From Prunella strophiata (lineage: Eukaryota; Chordata; Aves; Passeriformes; Prunellidae), in assembly GCA_036583965.1 (NCBI GenBank), contig JAZBQD010000014.1, forward strand, positions 2,646,001-2,710,000: DNA of 64,000 nucleotides, written 5' to 3'. A program made the position numbers and the translations under genes. The notes under the pieces are model-generated. The model was not told the DNA's origin. It worked only from the letters and a program-made list of their open reading frames with translations, and ran no database searches. Positions 52,052-64,000 of this stretch are shown here, one piece after another. Positions within the stretch are counted from its first letter, which is position 1; every line of letters starts with the position of its first letter.

Positions 52052-53162
52052 TGATGGCTGACCCTTTTCTGTTCAGGAAAGTTGGGTTTTTGTCTGGATA
52101 GCTATTGATTTATTTGGGCCAGAAGCTATATGGGGCTGTTAGCATTATTAAACACAAAACCTGAAATTGCTGTGATAAGGGACTCATGTGCTTAGCTGGT
52201 CTTCAACTTGCTCTGTAGGAGACTTTTAAATATATAATCTAATTTTCTCAAGCATTCATAACAATCTATTTACACATAATTTAGAGGTCTGTCAGATCTC
52301 CAGAATTACCCTGTTAAATTACTGGAGCTAACTTTTAGTGCAGGTTGTAATTAGTTACTTATTCCAGCAGGGAATTAAAATCAAGCTGCTAGCCTGTACA
52401 TCTTCACTGAAGAACAGAAAGCTGTGGCTAATTATTCTGATGGTGTGGGACTGCTGGCTGGCTTAGGAGGGGAACTATTTGAAATACAATCTCTTTGCAG
52501 CAAAGCTGTGTATTGCATCCGTGTTGAGGACTTAATGGTGAACAGTGATGGCTTTCTGGTTTGGAATTATTTGCTGATTGTTTTTTAGGTTATTGCATTG
52601 ATTATTGTAGGTATTGCATTGATTTCTGTGCAGCAATTTAAAATCAGGGGGCAGAGAATGGGAGGGGAGAAAAACTGGAAAACCTGCTTTGCACATGAGT
52701 GAGATGAGAGGGATACCAGAAAAGAAGCCATGGATGAGTATAAGCAATATTACCTGGAACAGACTTGACCCAGTAAGTAATTTTAACAGAGGATTAATAT
52801 TTAATTGGCTTAAGAAGAACAAGCAGGGAATAGGGCTACACCCTATTTATGTAAAAATGAAATCCTTTGTGTATGAGGAGGGCTTTTACCCAAAATCTTT
52901 GTGACAGTTGAAAAAGAAAAGACTGTAGAATTTGTGATGATGAATGCCAGGTCTGGTTTACCATGGTGTGTGAGGGGACAAACAAGCTGTTAAAGTGGCT
53001 TTTGTGTCAGAAAGTGAAGAACACAAATAGAAGAGAAACTTTATTCAAATTTTACTCCAGCCAATAGGAAGCAACAACTTGAGTATATCCAGGAGGGAAA
53101 GCAACGTGAGTGACAAGGAATGACAGCAAAGTAAAAATGTCAGCTTTTGTGTGTATGTGTAG
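52052..53162. other. Non-coding sequence
   Basis: Nothing is recognised. A GTAAGT motif at 52771 on plus lacks a convincing upstream exon. Confidence 0.55.
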
Positions 53163-53185
53163 ATATATATATATATATATATATA
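53163..53185. repeat. (AT)n microsatellite
   Basis: About 11.5 perfect AT units, preceded by a short TG-rich stretch. It is probably length-variable. Confidence 0.97.
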
Positions 53186-55335
53186 GGCACATACTCAACC
53201 CATGGGAGCTGAGTTTGGAGCTAAGGACAAATGAGGAAATGTACTAGAAGTAGCCATGGACAAACCAGGAAAGGCTAAGCCAAAAACCAAGAGGTGACAG
53301 CAAGACACACATGAAATCAAAGGGAGTTGTCATATCTAAGTACTCAGTGGAAGATTAAAGAGTCAATGCACTTCTTCATGCAGTGGGAGACAAACATTTT
53401 TGAAATTTACTCATGGCTGTTAAGCAGCTGTCTTTTTGGAAAAGATCAGTTGTGTAGAAGATGCCTGGTACAATCAGTGTGCCCACAGATGACAGATTTA
53501 TGTGGGGAAGGCTGGAGGACATTCACACATTTTAGGGTAACCTTGGCTCAATGAATTCCAGGTTAGGACATGTAAAGAGTTGGTGGCTAACACCTTGGAG
53601 CTGCCATATATGAGAGCACATGTGAGACAGACCTATAGATTAGTGTCCAAGTTGATTTTTGAAGAGGGGGAGGTAGGTGAGAGAGAAAATTTCAAATGTT
53701 CAGTTCTCAGAAAAACACTGAAGCAAAGTAGCCAGAACATGTTTAAGCACCTAGAAAAACAAAAGAAAAAAAAAAAAAACTACTGCTGATTTTGTGGTTT
53801 AGTAATTTCACTATCAAGCTGAATGGTGGACCTCAGGGAATGTTCATTAAATACAGAAACCCTGAGGAGCTAAGAGAGACTGTCATTATCTTGCAGAACA
53901 GGTTTAAATTCCAAAATTTTTCTGAGCAAGTTGCAGTTTCAGTGTGGGAAATGAACTGCAGCTCAGTTTGATAAATGCAGATTAGTGTAGCTAGGCAATC
54001 CTAAGGAGGATGGGAAGCAACCTGCTTGGAGCAGCTATTTAGAAAAAGATCTTGGCTTTTTTTGTGGATCACAGCCCACACTTGGCAAAATAACATTATA
54101 TGGATGTGAAAAAAAGTCAGAGCCATAATGAATACCTAAACTATGCTATTGTATCAGCAAGACAAATCACAACCTTTCTACTTTGCTCTGCAATTGCAAA
54201 GCTCTTTGGCTTCAGACTGGGCTCTTTGTGATTTTGTTCCCCACGGTCCAGGAAAGATATGAACCCAAGTCCAGAGGAGAGTTCTTAAAATGACTGGAGA
54301 TAAGGAAAACACGACCTCTGAAGAAAGATTGGCAGGAATCTGAGCAGAGGCAGAAATCTGGAAGAGTAACATGACTCTTTAAAAGGCTCTCACAAGGAGG
54401 GAGTCATCATCTGTTGTGTAAATTAGCAGAGAACAGGATCGCTGGCACTGGCAGCAGTGCTGTCAGACAGGGGAGCTGGGTGTCTGTCAGCAATGTCACC
54501 ACCCTGAGTGATCCTGACTCAAGGCAGGGCTGTGACCTGGGGTAATTTTACTGATTGCTTCCAGTCAGATTTCACTCAGCAGTGACCACACTCTGACCCC
54601 CAGTATAACAGCACAACTTTGGCAATTGTGAGCGCTGAGTCCGATTCCAGGTGAGAGTTTGTAGTTTGGGTTTTGTCTTTTCAGTTCATAAATGGAGCTT
54701 GAGTTTTCCTAGAAAAATATATGGGACAAGGGCAGAGTGGTTCAGAGAAGGAGGATGGCAGTCTTGTGCTTGAAATGAACCTGCTTCTTTCCACTTATAG
54801 ATTTATTGGTAATTTGGAACTTATTTTGGTCTCTTTCAATAATTACACACACAGATGATATTTTGATGACCAAAGTCTGAAATTCTTTATACTGGGATTT
54901 CATTCCCCAGATCAAAGCTAATTTGAGAAGAATACACTTACAGATACACATGCAACTCATCAGATTCCTAAATCTACTTCATTTTGTCTTTCTTTTTGAT
55001 CACACCAATGCAAATGATTTCTAGTCTTACCCTTTTGAAGTTTGCTGTAGCAGTTGTGTTAAGAAGGGTAGAAATTAACCTTTCCATTTTAATTAGAACT
55101 TGATGGAAGAAGTAGGATCCACTCTCTGCAGAATTTGGAAGGAGGATTAAATCCTTTCAAAAAAAACCCAAAACAATCAGGTTTGCTTTTAGGAGCAGCT
55201 GTTTGATTGCAAGAAACAAAGGGGGAAAAATACTGAAGGAATACTGGGAGATGAGAATATAAGTAGTATTTCTGATTTCAACTTCAGAAACACTAGTCCC
55301 TCCCAAGCTTCCACTGCATCCTTATTTCTTTTTCA
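53186..55335. other. Non-coding sequence
   Basis: Contains an A14 run at 53766-53779. No gene is recognised. A GTGAGA donor-like site at 54651 follows sequence with stops in all three frames. Confidence 0.55.
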
Positions 55336-55372
55336 CTCTCTCTCTTTTTTTTTTTTTTTTTTTTTTTTCCCT
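55336..55372. repeat. CT plus poly-T tract
   Basis: A short CT run followed by T24 (55345-55368) and CCCT, a 37-nt uninterrupted pyrimidine run. Confidence 0.95.
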
Positions 55373-56465
55373 ACACCTCATTTACTGCTTTATTTCTGTC
55401 ACATTCACCACTGGCTGTATATGCATTTCCATTTAGCTGGAATTCTGAAACTGCAAATGCAAGGGTGAGTAATTTCTTTGAGACTAGAATCCATAAGTAT
55501 GTGTTTAAAATAATAGCTCCATCCCTTAGACAAATGTCAAGGTGTGCTATGATTTTAAGTTCCCTGTAGAAAGCAATCTTTACTAGATGGCTACAATATG
55601 TGTTGATTTTTAGGCTTTAATTTAGAAATGCCCAGGAGGCATCATCACAGTTTGACTTGTTATATCCCTCATTTGGAATGGTGTTTGGGGTTTCACTGGT
55701 TTTAACATCAGATGTAAGTTTTTAAATGACATAAATATGTGCTTTTTCTTTGAGTGTCTTCTTGATCCTTGTTATTAAGAAAGGTGCCAGAGGACACTGG
55801 AGCATAAGGTTGTCATCTGTTGCTTTCCTTCACAGCTCAGCAGAGCCAGCAGATGTCCTGCACTTTTCTGCAGTTTTTAGGGTTCACAAGTTGAAATGCT
55901 TGGTGCTGCATTCACTGTCACATTTGCTGTAGCAAGAGAGACTAGAAAAAAAAAAAATTGCTCTTTGCCTTGAAATCCAGGTTATAATAAATTGGTCAGA
56001 GCACAGGATGTCCAGGGCTCTGCTACCAGTTGTGCACCACCAGTACATAAACCAGTGTCGGGTTTCCTACCAATGTAGCCTCTGACAAAGTTATTTTTCT
56101 CACCTGGGTGTCACAATGGGTGGGTAAACTGAGAGTGCCTGAGGCACTCCTGTGCACCCACAGTATCACCAAATATTTTGTGTTCTTATCAGTGCAAAGT
56201 GGAACAATAACATTCCCTAAAATTTTCAGCATGGAAGTTAGAAGGCCTTTTGTAAGTGTTCCTCAGGGGGCCTGCCCATCACAAGAGAGCAGCACAGAGC
56301 TTCTTGCAGTGAGACTGGGGCAGCAGGAGCAAGTTTGTCCAGCTGTGTGTTCATCCCTTTGTCCCGAGCCCTTGGGGAGGAGAGCATTTTTGGGAAGTAT
56401 TGTGTGTCCCAGCACCTCAGCTCAGGGCTGCCAGTTCTGCCAGCAGGAGCACAGTGGTGGCTCTC
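55373..56465. other. Non-coding sequence
   Basis: Nothing is confidently recognised. The last 100 bases become GC-richer towards the CR1 element and may belong to it. Confidence 0.55.
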
Positions 56466-57047
56466 AGTGACCAGGAGTGGTGTGGCCAGCAGGAGCAGGG
56501 AGCTCTTCCTTCCCCTGTGCCTGGCACTGGTGGGGGCACACCCTGAGTGCTGTGTCCAGCTCTGGCCCCTCAATTTGGGAAGGACTTTGAGACACCTGAG
56601 TGCATCCAGAGGGGGCAGCGAGGCTGGAGAGGGGCTGGGAGCACAAACCCTGTGAGGAACCACTGAGGGAGCTGGGGGTGCTCAGCCTGGAGAAAAGGAG
56701 ACTCAGGGGGTGCCCTCATTGTTTGACTTAGACCTTCCAACTCCCTGAAAGGTGCCTGTGCTCAGCTGGGGTTGGGCTCTTTCTCCAGGCAGCACTGACA
56801 GAACCAGAGCACACAGCCTCAAGCTGCACCCAGGGAAATACAGGTTGGATATTATGGAAAAAGTTTTTCACTGTAAGAGTGATAAAGTTCTGGAATGGCT
56901 GCCCAGGGAGGTGGTGGAGTCACCATCCCTGGGTGAGTTTAACAAAGCCTGGCTGTGGCACTGGGTGCCAGGGCTGAGTTGAGGTGCTGGGGCTGGGTTG
57001 GACTCAGTGATCTTGGAGGTCTCTTCCAACCCAGTGAATCTGTGACA
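56466..57047 (+). mobile_element. CR1 LINE 3' fragment, the longest in the window
   Basis: About 580 bp follow the CR1 ORF2-end-to-3'-terminus order on plus. The landmarks are GGCCAGCAGGAGCAGGGA, CTGGCACTGGTGGGGGCACA, GTGTCCAGCTCTGG, GAGCTGGGGGTGCTCAGCCT and GAGAAAAGGAGACTCAGGGG. They continue with TACAGGTTGGATATTATGGA, TGGCTGCCCAGGGAGGTGG, AGTCACCATCCCTGG, and the terminal GTTGGACTCAGTGATCTTGG, GGTCTCTTCCAACCC and GAATCTGTGA. The residues LPREVVESPSL, typical of the ORF2 C-terminus, can still be read. The frame is otherwise broken by indels and stops, so it is inactive. Confidence 0.95.
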
Positions 57048-60000
57048 CCTTTCTGTCCTGAGCAGTGCAGGGCTGGCAGGGAGTGCTGGCTCTGCAGGGG
57101 CTGGTGTGTCTAGACAGGGAAGTGCTGTGCAGGAATCCAGCTGTGCTCCTGGAAGCAGCTGGGCTGTGCCCCAAGCAGCCACTAATTAGCCTGGACACTG
57201 CAGCACACTGACGTGGCAAGGCAGCTCCCACACCTGAGCTGGCTCCCAGAGCCCTGCAGGGATGTGCTGGAATTAGTGGTGTGGACTTGCCTGACTTGTT
57301 TGGATTTTTTTGGTTTTTTTTTGTTTTTTTTTTCTGTTTTGCAGAAGCTGCCAAGCAGTTATCAGGCAGATAATGGTTTTGGCTGCTCTTGGCCTGGGTT
57401 AGATTCCACCTGATACGTGGGAGCTGGCAATTCCATATCTCAGTTTACAGAGCTTTTGCATTCTTTTGTGTGTGGTGTAATAGTTGTTATAGATTGATTT
57501 GATTACCAATACAGTGTCTGAGCCTTTTATTAAAAGTGACAAACCTTTTGAGACTTGTAGGATTTAATGTTCTTGACTGGCTCAGCCTTTCAGGGTAACT
57601 GCTTCTCCTGCATTTGTAATAACTGGCAGATCTCCTTATTAAATTCAGTAAGAGCAAAAGCGTATTTCCATTGAAATGAATACCTCAGGAATGAATTCTG
57701 TTTTAGTGGGAAACTTTCCAGTCTGTCTGTGCTTTTATTTTGCTCACCATGTGAGTCCTTTCATATATTTTACTGTATTTGCACTTATTTGCAGTGCCAT
57801 GGAACAGAGCCATATATAGGTATGAGTGCTTTTCTGTTCCTAAACCCTCTGGTCTGTGGGTGCTTGTCCATGAATGTCTATCACAGACAGAGCCCTCCCA
57901 TCATCTGGGATCAGTGTGCAGTAGGATCAGTAAAATCCTGGTAGGGATTGAAACTTGAAATTCTTTATTTTCTATTGTTTCTCTTGAAACAATTATTTTG
58001 ATGTGATACAATTTATTCATCAAACACATCTTTAATACTCCAGTTTGTTTACACCACAGGACAGTATTAAAATGTCACCCATTCAGATAAAAAAAGTTAC
58101 TAATTTTGTAACTTTTAGTTTTCCTTTGTGGGCTAGACTTCTAGAAAATTTTTATTCCATTTAGAAGAGTTGCTGTACTTGTAGGCATGTCAGTACTGGA
58201 AGTCAATGAGTCCCTTTTGCTGCCTGTCAGATACATCTGTCACTGCATATTAAATATCTACAACAGGTTATTTGGTTATGGGACAACTGTTTGCATGTTG
58301 AATCTTTCTGCAAGAGAAATAATGTGAATTTGTTGGTATCTAGAATCACAGTAGAATACAGTTCTCTGTCAGTGGTGGTCTCTGTGCTTTGCTGGAAAAA
58401 GGAAATATCCTGTATTGCTCCTGCTGTTTCCAGGGTGTTGGGATGCATGTGATACATCAAAAATTAAATATTCCCTATGTCAAAACAGCGTGTATGCCAT
58501 TGTGGTGCAGTGTATTGTCTTTAAGAACTGCAGTGGCATCATAAAAAAAGGCTTTATTAATTTTTTGAGGTTCTTCATGTTGCCTCATATAGGTTTCAAT
58601 GAATGATTTTAGCAATACCAGTTTATATACCACCTTCAACTGTTCCTCATTTTTCCTTCCACTGAGACTCAAAAGTGTCAGAGAGCTCCCATTTCATTTT
58701 GGTATAAAGAAAACCAGATTAATTTAAGCCATTTTCTTAACATGGGTTTGACATTAAACTAAAAGGAGCTGCATTTGTCTTTCCTTTGCCCTGAGGCATG
58801 AGAAAAATGGCTTGCATCTGCCTGCAAAAGATAATTTGAACTTTTTATGGTCTTCTGGGTGATGACTGGGCAATGATTTTATTGACTGTTAAATGGTCTG
58901 TATGTCACTGAGGCTTGGAAAATAGTCCATACCCAGAAATGGGTAGTCACTGACTTGGAGTGTGTAAGGGAGAGCTCCAGACAGAGAAGTTGTTCCTTTC
59001 TGCTGGTAGGTGGGACTTGAAACATGGATTGCTCATAGCTGATACCAGGTGATGTGACAGTAAAAAGCTGGATGGAATGGAGCTGGAATAGATACTGTCA
59101 GTCGAAAATGCCCAGAAGAGTAAGGTGACAAATGCAAAGGAAACTTCACCTGCATTGGTATCTTCATCAAATCTCTGTGTGTAACTCTGTGGAAAAAGAC
59201 AACAGGTTGTGACCTGAAAAAAAAAGCCATAAAAACCTCCACAGCAACAAACCAGTAGTTCTCTGCTATAAGGTGATCATATTCTGTGTAATTATGAGGA
59301 AGGGAAAAGGAAAAGCATCTCTTTAACCCCTTTTTGATGATTTTCCCCCTTTACCACCTTTCTAAGGGAAGACTTAGTAAAATATTCTTGGCAGAACCTC
59401 AGGAGATTTTTGGCATGCTGGGAGGAAAGACTTAAACAGATAAGGTAATGCCTGATGTAAGAGGGGCTTTTTGGGGGGAGATGCAGAAGCCTTGGACACG
59501 TTCTCTTGTCTGGGTGCCCCTGGAGCAGCGTGGCTCAGCTCTCAGAGGAAACACCTGGGAGCACAAATGCATCCCACTTTGCTCTGCCAGCTGTGTGTGC
59601 CCTGGAAGCTGGGAAGGTAGATGGAGCTCTGGTGCCAGCAGATTGAACACTTGCCTTCTTTCTTCAGTGTAATTACATTTGCTTTTCAAATTAAAGTATT
59701 TCCTCCTGATTCATGGTGTGACAGGTCCAAAACTGAGATTGAGTGCAGACTGGAGGGCTGCATGCTGGAAACCAGGTGTTTGGTTTGACCAGTAGTTGTC
59801 TGGTTTTCTTGTTTTGTTGCATGCTGGGAATCAGGGAAAATGAGATTTATTTTGGAGTGCTGGTTCTCTTTTGCTTTGTAGCACTAAGAAACTCTTTGAT
59901 CTCAGAGGGTAGATTTTCACAGGGCTGTGGCCTTAGGCCAGTATCCCTTAAACAGCTGTCAGCCTTACAGCTCCCATGCAAGGTCTTTTTTGTTGTGTAG

Positions 60001-60548
60001 GTGACATTGTTAAGGTAGACACTGACACCTTGTTTTGTTTTTTTTTCTAGAAAATAAATTCTTTGACAGCTGCCTTGAGTACGGCATCAGTCTGTTCCAG
60101 AGCACTCAGTTAAAGCACTCTTAGCAGAGTTCTGTGAATCAGGAAATAAACCAGGGCAAAAGCAGCAGCTTGCCCTGTTCAGCAGTCCATTAGCACTCTT
60201 GAGTGATGCACTCCTCATTTCCAGGGAAATGAGTCAGCAAGGAGCCAGGCCAGGCTCTGAGTCAACCTTGTGCCCATGGGGGCTCACCAGGAGCCCGCTG
60301 CCCTGGCAGGAGTGGAGCTGGCCAGCTGGTGGGAGGCATCTCTCCTTCCCTCCAGGCACCCCAAGACTTTCTGGGACTTGCTCTGTGTGATTTCCTCTCT
60401 CTGGGGCTGAGACAAGAGGCTGAGGAGCAGGTTCTAATCTCTTTGCTCTCTCCGGTCTGCCTAAAAAGGGATCAGAGAGAAGGTGGAGCCAGGTTTTTCT
60501 CAAAGGTGCATATTGTAACATCCAGGGGCAATCGGCAGGGCAAGAGAA
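57048..60548. other. Non-coding sequence
   Basis: A T-rich stretch lies at 57304-57342. No gene, RNA or further repeat is recognised in 3.5 kb. Confidence 0.55.
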
Positions 60549-60738
60549 AGTCAGATTAAGTAGAAGAATTTTTCATAGCAAGGGTGGTTAAACACCAGAA
60601 CAGTGTAAAGCTGTGGCACATCTGCCCTGGGGGTGGATATCTCACCTCAACCAACACCCTGAATTATCCTGCCTTGAACATGCACTTCAACCAGGTGACC
60701 TTGAGAGGTCGTTTTCAACCTGAATCATTCATAATTCC
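60549..60738 (+). mobile_element. CR1 LINE 3' fragment, degraded
   Basis: GAATTTTTCATAGCAAGGGT, then GGTTAAACACCAGAACAG, ACTTCAACCAGGTGACCTTG, then AGAGGTCGTTTTCAACCTGA and ATCATTCATAATTCC follow the order of the CR1 ORF2 end and 3' tail. The sense strand is plus. Many substitutions separate it from the other copies, so it is an old insertion. Confidence 0.7.
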
Positions 60739-61131
60739 AAAATCTGTATGTTTAACTGTGCTCTTAATCAGGGTTTTCTAACCTGACTTCAGTCCAAATC
60801 TCAGGTTTTAATCCAAACTGAGGTCTACCCATAACATTTGAATTGTACTGGTTTCTTAAAGAACTTTGGGCATTCTAAACTTGATGGCTCATTTGCAGTT
60901 CAGGAAGCTTTTTTTTGCATTCATGGCAAATAAAAATTTTCAGGAAGTGAGATTGTAGAAGTGTGAATGGTGCAGGTTTGGGCTTTGGCTGCAGTCTGTG
61001 ACCAAATCCAGTGCTGTTTGTTCCTTTGGGAGTGCATGTCCTCACTGTTGTGGCAGTGATGATGTGCCAGCTTCTCCATCATCATTCATGGTAGCCCCAA
61101 ATTTGTACCTAGGGGACCTTTGTGCCTGCAC
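60739..61131. other. Non-coding sequence
   Basis: Nothing is recognised here. Confidence 0.55.
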
Positions 61132-61154
61132 TTTTTTTTTTTTTTTTTTTTTTT
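61132..61154. repeat. Poly-T run, 23 bases
   Basis: A pure T23 on plus, flanked by ordinary sequence. Confidence 0.97.
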
Positions 61155-61446
61155 GGAGTGGTGAAAAAGTACTCTCTGAAGGGCCAGTGTGGCAAGGGAG
61201 CAGCACTGTGTCCCCAGGAAGTTTATTGTTGCAATAACACAGATAAAAAGGATTAGACAATGTGTGGAGTTTCTTAGGCTCTGTGAAACTAAGAATTACA
61301 GCTCTATATTTTTTCTAGTTACTTGTATCTCAGGCGTCAGTATGCACTCCCAGGCTTTTTTCTTGTGGATCCTTGATGCTGTTCCTTTTTGGAAAAAAAA
61401 TTTAAAACTATATTTAATAATTTAAAAATATCATGTTGCTTTGACA

Positions 61447-61503
61447 GTTTTTTTGTTTGTTGTTTTTGTGGGTTGGTTTTTCTTTTTCTTTTTTTTTTTT
61501 TTT
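61447..61503. repeat. T/G-rich low-complexity tract
   Basis: T-runs with G and occasional C, ending in a T14 run. Confidence 0.9.
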
Positions 61504-64000
61504 GATACTTGGTTCCCTAGCAAGTAATTTTTAAAGGTACTGCTTAAGTAACCTAGAAATGTGCAGATTTATTTGCTTGCTTGCAAGAAAGACAGCACTG
61601 TCATTGGTTTGTCCTCTTTCAGGGTAAGTTTTTTTGGTAGTTTTGCCACTCCCAAGTTTCCCCTTCACTTTTCTCTCAGGGACTTCATTCTTTTATGCCT
61701 GACACTTCTTGAAGTGAATATTGAGTTTTTGTTTTTCCTGTCATTAGGCTGGCCTACCTCAAGGAAAAGTTCAGACCCTTCCAGAGAGAGGATCAAAGAG
61801 GTCAATTATAAATGAAAGGTAGAGGAAGGAGGGATATTTTCCTGTCTTGCTTCATCATTTTCACTGATGGAGTCTGCAGAGGCAGAACAGTCTGGTGCTT
61901 GTAGTATTTGGGGATGGCTCTGTGTTTTCTGAGCTCATGATGGAAAGGAGCCAGGCAGAGAGCTGGAGAAGTGTACAGCCTGCCCACATGTTTGGAATGG
62001 GCTGGGGAGCTGCTTCAGGTTCTGATTTCCCAATCACTGCCTGCAGAAAGGAGGGATGGGAGTGAGGAGATTTCTCCTATTCATTTGTGTGGAGGTGGGG
62101 AAAAAGAGAAAGGGATGGAGAGTGGAAAATGAGAGAGTAATAGGAAGAATCTGCTTTCGTCCTGCTCTTCAGGGGACTGTTGCTAGACAGAGCATTTGCT
62201 GAAGAAAACGCCATGTTTGGGTTTTCAAATAGTTGAATTTCAACTGTGCCCTTGGCCTCTAAAGCTTGTGAGTGAGTCCAAGAGAAATAATCTTCTTCTC
62301 CAAAGAGGTTTAGCTTGCATCATGTAGGCTCCTTAGCCTGTACAGTCATTTGAAGTGATGTAATGACAAAAAAAAGTGGAAGTGGCATCTTTCGAATCTT
62401 CCTCTCAGGCAGGAGAAACGAAGGACTCCTCATAGTCCCTATTTGTCACTGCATAGATGAAAGTAAAAAACATTCAGCTTTATCCTGGTTCCCTTTGTAA
62501 ACACCTGATAAATTCCACACCCCCCTCCCCACCCCCCAAACCAGAGAGAAATGTTGATTTTGGAGAGGTACTGATGTGCGGTCGGCTGCTTCGGATTCTT
62601 TTCTGGGGTTTTTGTGGCTCTTCTTTTTCCCCCCACCAGTACAAGGCAGTTCATTGAGAAAACCTTAAAACAGCCTGTAGAACATGACTGCAGTGGCAGC
62701 TCTGCAGCCTGTCCTCTGGGTCAGCACAGGAAAATAAAATGTTATGTCTTTTCAGCACGGAGAGATTGTCCTGCCTTCCTGAATTTCCATGTTTCTCCAG
62801 TGAATTTGTAATTATCATGAGTCAAGACCTTTGCATTTTTTTACACAGTCTGGTCATTGCCCCACATAAGGAAATAATTCTGGGTGACCTCTCATAAGCA
62901 GTGAGCAGGTTTTTCACATTTTAGTGTAAGCTGCAGCAAATTCCACAATGTGCAAGATTGCTGTGGTGACCCAGAGGTGACTTCTGTGCCATCACCCCAC
63001 CCATGGCAGCAGTCAAAAGTTACTGCTTAATTAATTTTTACAACTTCAGTCTGTTCAGAGTGGGAAGAAATTGGAGCTTTAACTAGCATTGTAATGGAAG
63101 GTGAGCCATTAATTCACCATTCCCATCCTCTGCTTCTTGCTAGAATTTGGCCCAAATGGGAGCAGGGGAGATAGGACAGGTTTCTGCCTGGTCTCTCCAC
63201 TACCTCCTTTTTTCAAAACTTTTGAAAACTTTGTCCTCCCCTGAGCTTTTGATACTTGCCAACATGAAGAGACCTGAGCACAATGGTGGTTCTACCACCC
63301 TGAGAGGAGCTGAGGGCTCAAGCAACTCAGGAGGGAGTTTACAGTCTTGAGTAAGCCAGCAGAACTGCATGGGGTTTATTTTAGCTATCTTGTTTTGGAG
63401 TGAGGAGAGTAGAAAAAAAAAACAGCTTCATTTTTTGATAGAATTTAAATTCTTAGGCATAGGTAATTCTGGCTAGAAGAGCAAATAAAGCCAAAGATCT
63501 GTATGTTTTTGAAGAAGCCTAGTGGTTTTTTTTTTTTTGAAATATGCTCATAGTAAGCATATGTTTTTTAGCTAAATGTGCAGTGGTATACACAATTAGT
63601 CTTTGAAACCCAGTACAAAGTAACAGCTGGTTTGAACTCAACTCCAGGAGCTTTTTATGGTTAAAAAATAAAAATAAAAAAATCTTATATGAGATATAAA
63701 AATGCTAATGTTTCAATAAAATGTATTTTTTCATGTTGACCAGGTCAGTAGAGCTACTGTAAGCAGTAGAGCTGTTGCAGGAAAGTTTTCTATCTCAATA
63801 TAAAGATCCTCTTTGTAATTCGTTATTTTGATATTTTGCAGCTTTCCTTCTTGGAACTCAGAATATGTAAATACTCAGCCTTAGAAACTTGTTTGCTAAA
63901 GGAAAAGAAAAAAAAAAAACAACAACACAACTCTGTGAATGAAGGGGCAAAAGTCACTTGTCACAGGGCTTAAAAAAAAAAAATGGTTTTGAGACCTGTC
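61504..64000. other. Non-coding sequence
   Basis: No gene is recognised up to the right edge. There are short A-runs (for example near 63412-63422 and 63911-63920) and a C-rich stretch at 62518-62538. Small frames on both strands show no family features. Confidence 0.55.

Noticed and set aside
54545..54650. Plus-strand exon ending at CCAG|GTGAGA
   Set aside because: All three frames from the best acceptor contain stop codons.
56238..56663. 141-codon minus-strand and 106-codon plus-strand frames
   Set aside because: They overlap the CR1 element and its GC-rich flank and run in non-CR1 registers.

Overview
The window reads as vertebrate nuclear DNA, most likely from a bird and probably a songbird. 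At least seven fragments match the 3' region of the avian CR1 LINE family. A solo-LTR-like segment has the look of songbird endogenous retroviruses. Base composition is A+T-rich and CpG-poor, and long homopolymer and pyrimidine tracts are scattered throughout. I see no rRNA, no tRNA, no CRISPR array, no operons and no bacterial or phage features. Almost all open frames in the window are short, overlap on both strands and look like chance frames in intronic or intergenic DNA.

The best-supported host coding sequence is at the left edge. On the minus strand, positions 233 down to 20 form an open frame of 71 codons that ends exactly at a consensus splice donor (CAG|GTAAGT). It looks like one exon of an unidentified gene that continues off the left end. 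Two weaker minus-strand exon candidates lie at 33970-33900 and 32238-32118. Their splice phases are compatible, and the second encodes a Ser/Thr-rich stretch. No promoter, CpG island or complete gene is visible, so most of the window is probably intron or intergenic sequence.

Layout. 1-5.7 kb: exon candidate, then plain sequence. 5.7-6.03 kb: pyrimidine-rich low complexity. 7.9-8.2 kb: a GC-richer patch, possibly an old transposable element. 12.5 kb: CR1 tail. 16.4-16.97 kb: a very long TTTTC/poly-T pyrimidine tract. 18.5-18.8 kb: an 11-bp tandem repeat and a CR1 tail. 25.26-25.55 kb: a diverged tandem duplication of about 143 bp. 28.8-29.4 kb: a block almost devoid of C on the plus strand. 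31.5 and 32.6 kb: small hairpins, with the exon candidates at 32-34 kb. 37.3-38.5 kb: poly-T and two CR1-like fragments. 43.6 kb: T/G tract. 47.1-47.5 kb: solo LTR candidate. 48.2-50.4 kb: two minus-strand CR1 fragments. 53.2 kb: AT microsatellite. 56.5-57.05 kb: the longest CR1 fragment. 60.5-60.7 kb: another CR1 fragment. 61.1-61.5 kb: T-rich tracts.

No set of genes works together here. The most unusual signals are the 475-nt uninterrupted pyrimidine run and the strand-asymmetric C-depleted block at 28.8-29.4 kb. I found no evidence for a new biological system. All counts quoted were made by hand.
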